DNA of 16,938 nucleotides. It comes from Clostridia bacterium (GTDB taxonomy: Bacteria > Bacillota > Clostridia > DUPQ01). Below are positions 15,882 through 16,938 of this stretch, piece after piece (within the stretch, counting starts at the first letter, position 1; every line of letters starts with the position of its first letter). Location: assembly GCA_030592085.1 (NCBI GenBank), contig JAUUZV010000028.1:1-16938 (forward strand), read 5' to 3'. The position numbers and the translations under genes are program-made. Below the pieces are notes generated by a model. That model saw nothing but the letters and a program-made list of their open reading frames with translations. It was not told the DNA's origin and did not search any database.

Positions 15882-16532
15882 TCACCTCTCGCAAATTTTC
15901 TTTATTTTCCCACCTAATAACTTCATAAATCCTTTAGTAGCAAAACCAGTTACAAAAATAGAAATTATTGTTCCCTCTTTAAAACCTTCAAGTCTTCCTA
16001 AGAATATTAATGACACAACTATTGCTAGTAAAACAATAGTTGAATCAAAGAGTATTTTCACATTCCCGAATTTTTTATTTAACCTTGTTGCAATAGCTTT
16101 TATTGCTCCTTCTGCAGGTGGAATAACCACATTAGATATTACAGATAGTGTAATGCCAAGTGCCACAATTATACTTCCTAAAAATAAGAACACAAGTTTA
16201 CTAACATAACTTATTGGATTAAGATATATCAGTAAGAACATTGAAAAATCAACAAAACTACTAAATAATATTCCTACTACTATTTGTAAATATTGCCTCT
16301 TTTCAAATTCTTTTTTTAATAATACTATTTGAATAACTATATATGTTACTGTTAAGAAAAACGTACAGATACCAAAACTAAATGGTAAAATAAATGACAA
16401 TGCATATGGAAATGTACTAATTGGTGAAATACCTAAAGCTGCTTTTGCAGTAATAGCTATTCCAAATGAATATAGAAATAATCCTAATATATATATTGTG
16501 ATTCTTTTAGCAGTAATTTTATGCTTTTCCAT
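15882..16532 (-). CDS. YczE/YyaS/YitT-family integral membrane protein
   Basis: A 216-residue polytopic membrane protein with about five hydrophobic segments. It opens with the typical YczE pattern GLFLYSFGIAITAKAALGISP (here residues about 15-35, split as GLFLYSFGIA and AKAALGISPI) and contains the conserved VIPPAEG loop near residues 135-145. The biochemical role of the family is not established; transport is often assumed. The ATG at 16532 is preferred because AAGGA lies about 5 bases upstream and the gene then starts 13 bases after the nucleoside hydrolase stop. The longer frame from 16565 lacks a ribosome binding site and would overlap that gene by 20 bases. Tight spacing to the hydrolase and the amidohydrolase suggests a shared uptake and breakdown role, perhaps moving a substrate or product of either enzyme. 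Confidence 0.85.
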   Translation of the reverse strand: MEKHKITAKRITIYILGLFLYSFGIAITAKAALGISPISTFPYALSFILPFSFGICTFFLTVTYIVIQIVLLKKEFEKRQYLQIVVGILFSSFVDFSMFLLIYLNPISYVSKLVFLFLGSIIVALGITLSVISNVVIPPAEGAIKAIATRLNKKFGNVKILFDSTIVLLAIVVSLIFLGRLEGFKEGTIISIFVTGFATKGFMKLLGGKIKKICER

Positions 16533-16545
16533 AATATTCCTTATA

Positions 16546-16938
16546 TTATTTTGCACAAATTCCATCTAGTTTTTTAAATGCATCAAATAATATTTTAATA
16601 AATTTTGTTCTATCAATATGTAAAAGAACCTTTGTGTTTTTTTTGCTATCTTTTATCCATTCTCTATTATCAACAGCAGTTCTTCCCCTATGCAACCCAT
16701 CTGAACAATCAATATCCACTTGTAAATCTTTGTACTTAAATATTTCTGGATGAATTAAATACATTACACTGCATACATCATGTAATGGGTAACTTGCATA
16801 TCCTTCATTATGATGAAATTTAACATAAAACTGTAACAAATTACCACACATATTTGATACTCTACCTTTATCTTTGGTAAGTAATTCTATTTCTAAATCA
16901 TTTATACCTGCTTCATGTGTAACCTCTAAACCACTCAT
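16546..16938 (-). CDS. nucleoside hydrolase, C-terminal part (5' end outside window)
   Basis: The last ~130 residues of an inosine-uridine-preferring nucleoside hydrolase, which splits ribonucleosides into base and ribose. The fragment begins with SGLEVTHEA and contains PLHDVCSVMYLIHPEIF, the conserved active-site His-Asp segment near the end of the family, then GLHRGRTAVD. The N-terminal calcium-binding DxDxxxDD motif of this ~310-residue family is missing. The ATG at the window edge is therefore internal and the gene continues beyond 16938. It is the first visible gene of the minus-strand operon with the YczE-like protein and the amidohydrolase. Confidence 0.9.
   Translation of the reverse strand: MSGLEVTHEAGINDLEIELLTKDKGRVSNMCGNLLQFYVKFHHNEGYASYPLHDVCSVMYLIHPEIFKYKDLQVDIDCSDGLHRGRTAVDNREWIKDSKKNTKVLLHIDRTKFIKILFDAFKKLDGICAK

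Noticed and set aside
1..16938. Insertion sequences, CRISPR arrays, tRNA or rRNA genes, prophage
   Set aside because: No transposase, integrase, regularly spaced repeats or RNA-gene motifs were seen; gene spacing leaves no room for them.

Overview
This is an AT-rich window (roughly 30% GC by eye) with dense, short-spaced genes, strong AGGAG-type ribosome binding sites, ATG/TTG/GTG starts and TGA used as a stop (for example at 2372-2374 and 14594-14596). A glycyl radical enzyme with its radical-SAM activase implies anaerobic metabolism. This fits an anaerobic low-GC Bacillota or a standard-code relative of the Mollicutes. Genus cannot be read from the sequence. No RNA gene, CRISPR array, insertion sequence or intergenic gap over 300 bases was found.

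Layout. (1) 1-2949, plus strand: the 3' part of an RND multidrug-type efflux permease, overlapped by 4 bases by a TetR-family regulator. (2) 2960-11023, minus strand: five genes in transcription order GH38 alpha-mannosidase, AraD-type L-ribulose-5-phosphate 4-epimerase, UroD-like protein, glycyl radical enzyme carrying an N-terminal AraC-type DNA-binding domain, and glycyl-radical activase. This looks like a carbohydrate-catabolic cluster; the last two genes may also have their own promoter. (3) 11215-14596, plus strand: a tightly packed three-gene cassette with its own promoter region. It encodes a TolQ/ExbB/ZorA-like channel with a long helical cytoplasmic tail, a MotB/ZorB-like stator with the conserved membrane Asp, a coiled-coil stalk and an OmpA-type peptidoglycan-binding domain, and a soluble TPR-like protein. 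(4) 14591-16938, minus strand: a nucleoside hydrolase (5' end outside the window), a YczE/YitT-family membrane protein and an M20 amidohydrolase, apparently one operon.

Two items stand out. The first is the fusion of a complete AraC-type DNA-binding domain to a catalytically intact glycyl radical enzyme. A good internal ribosome binding site could also yield the enzyme without the DNA-binding part, and an inverted repeat lies just upstream. This could be an enzyme that reads its own substrate or radical state and regulates its own cluster. The second is the ion-driven-motor-like cassette. It has the membrane core of a ZorAB/MotAB-type motor, but a TPR-like protein replaces the usual Zorya effectors and no flagellar genes are nearby. 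Its role is unknown.
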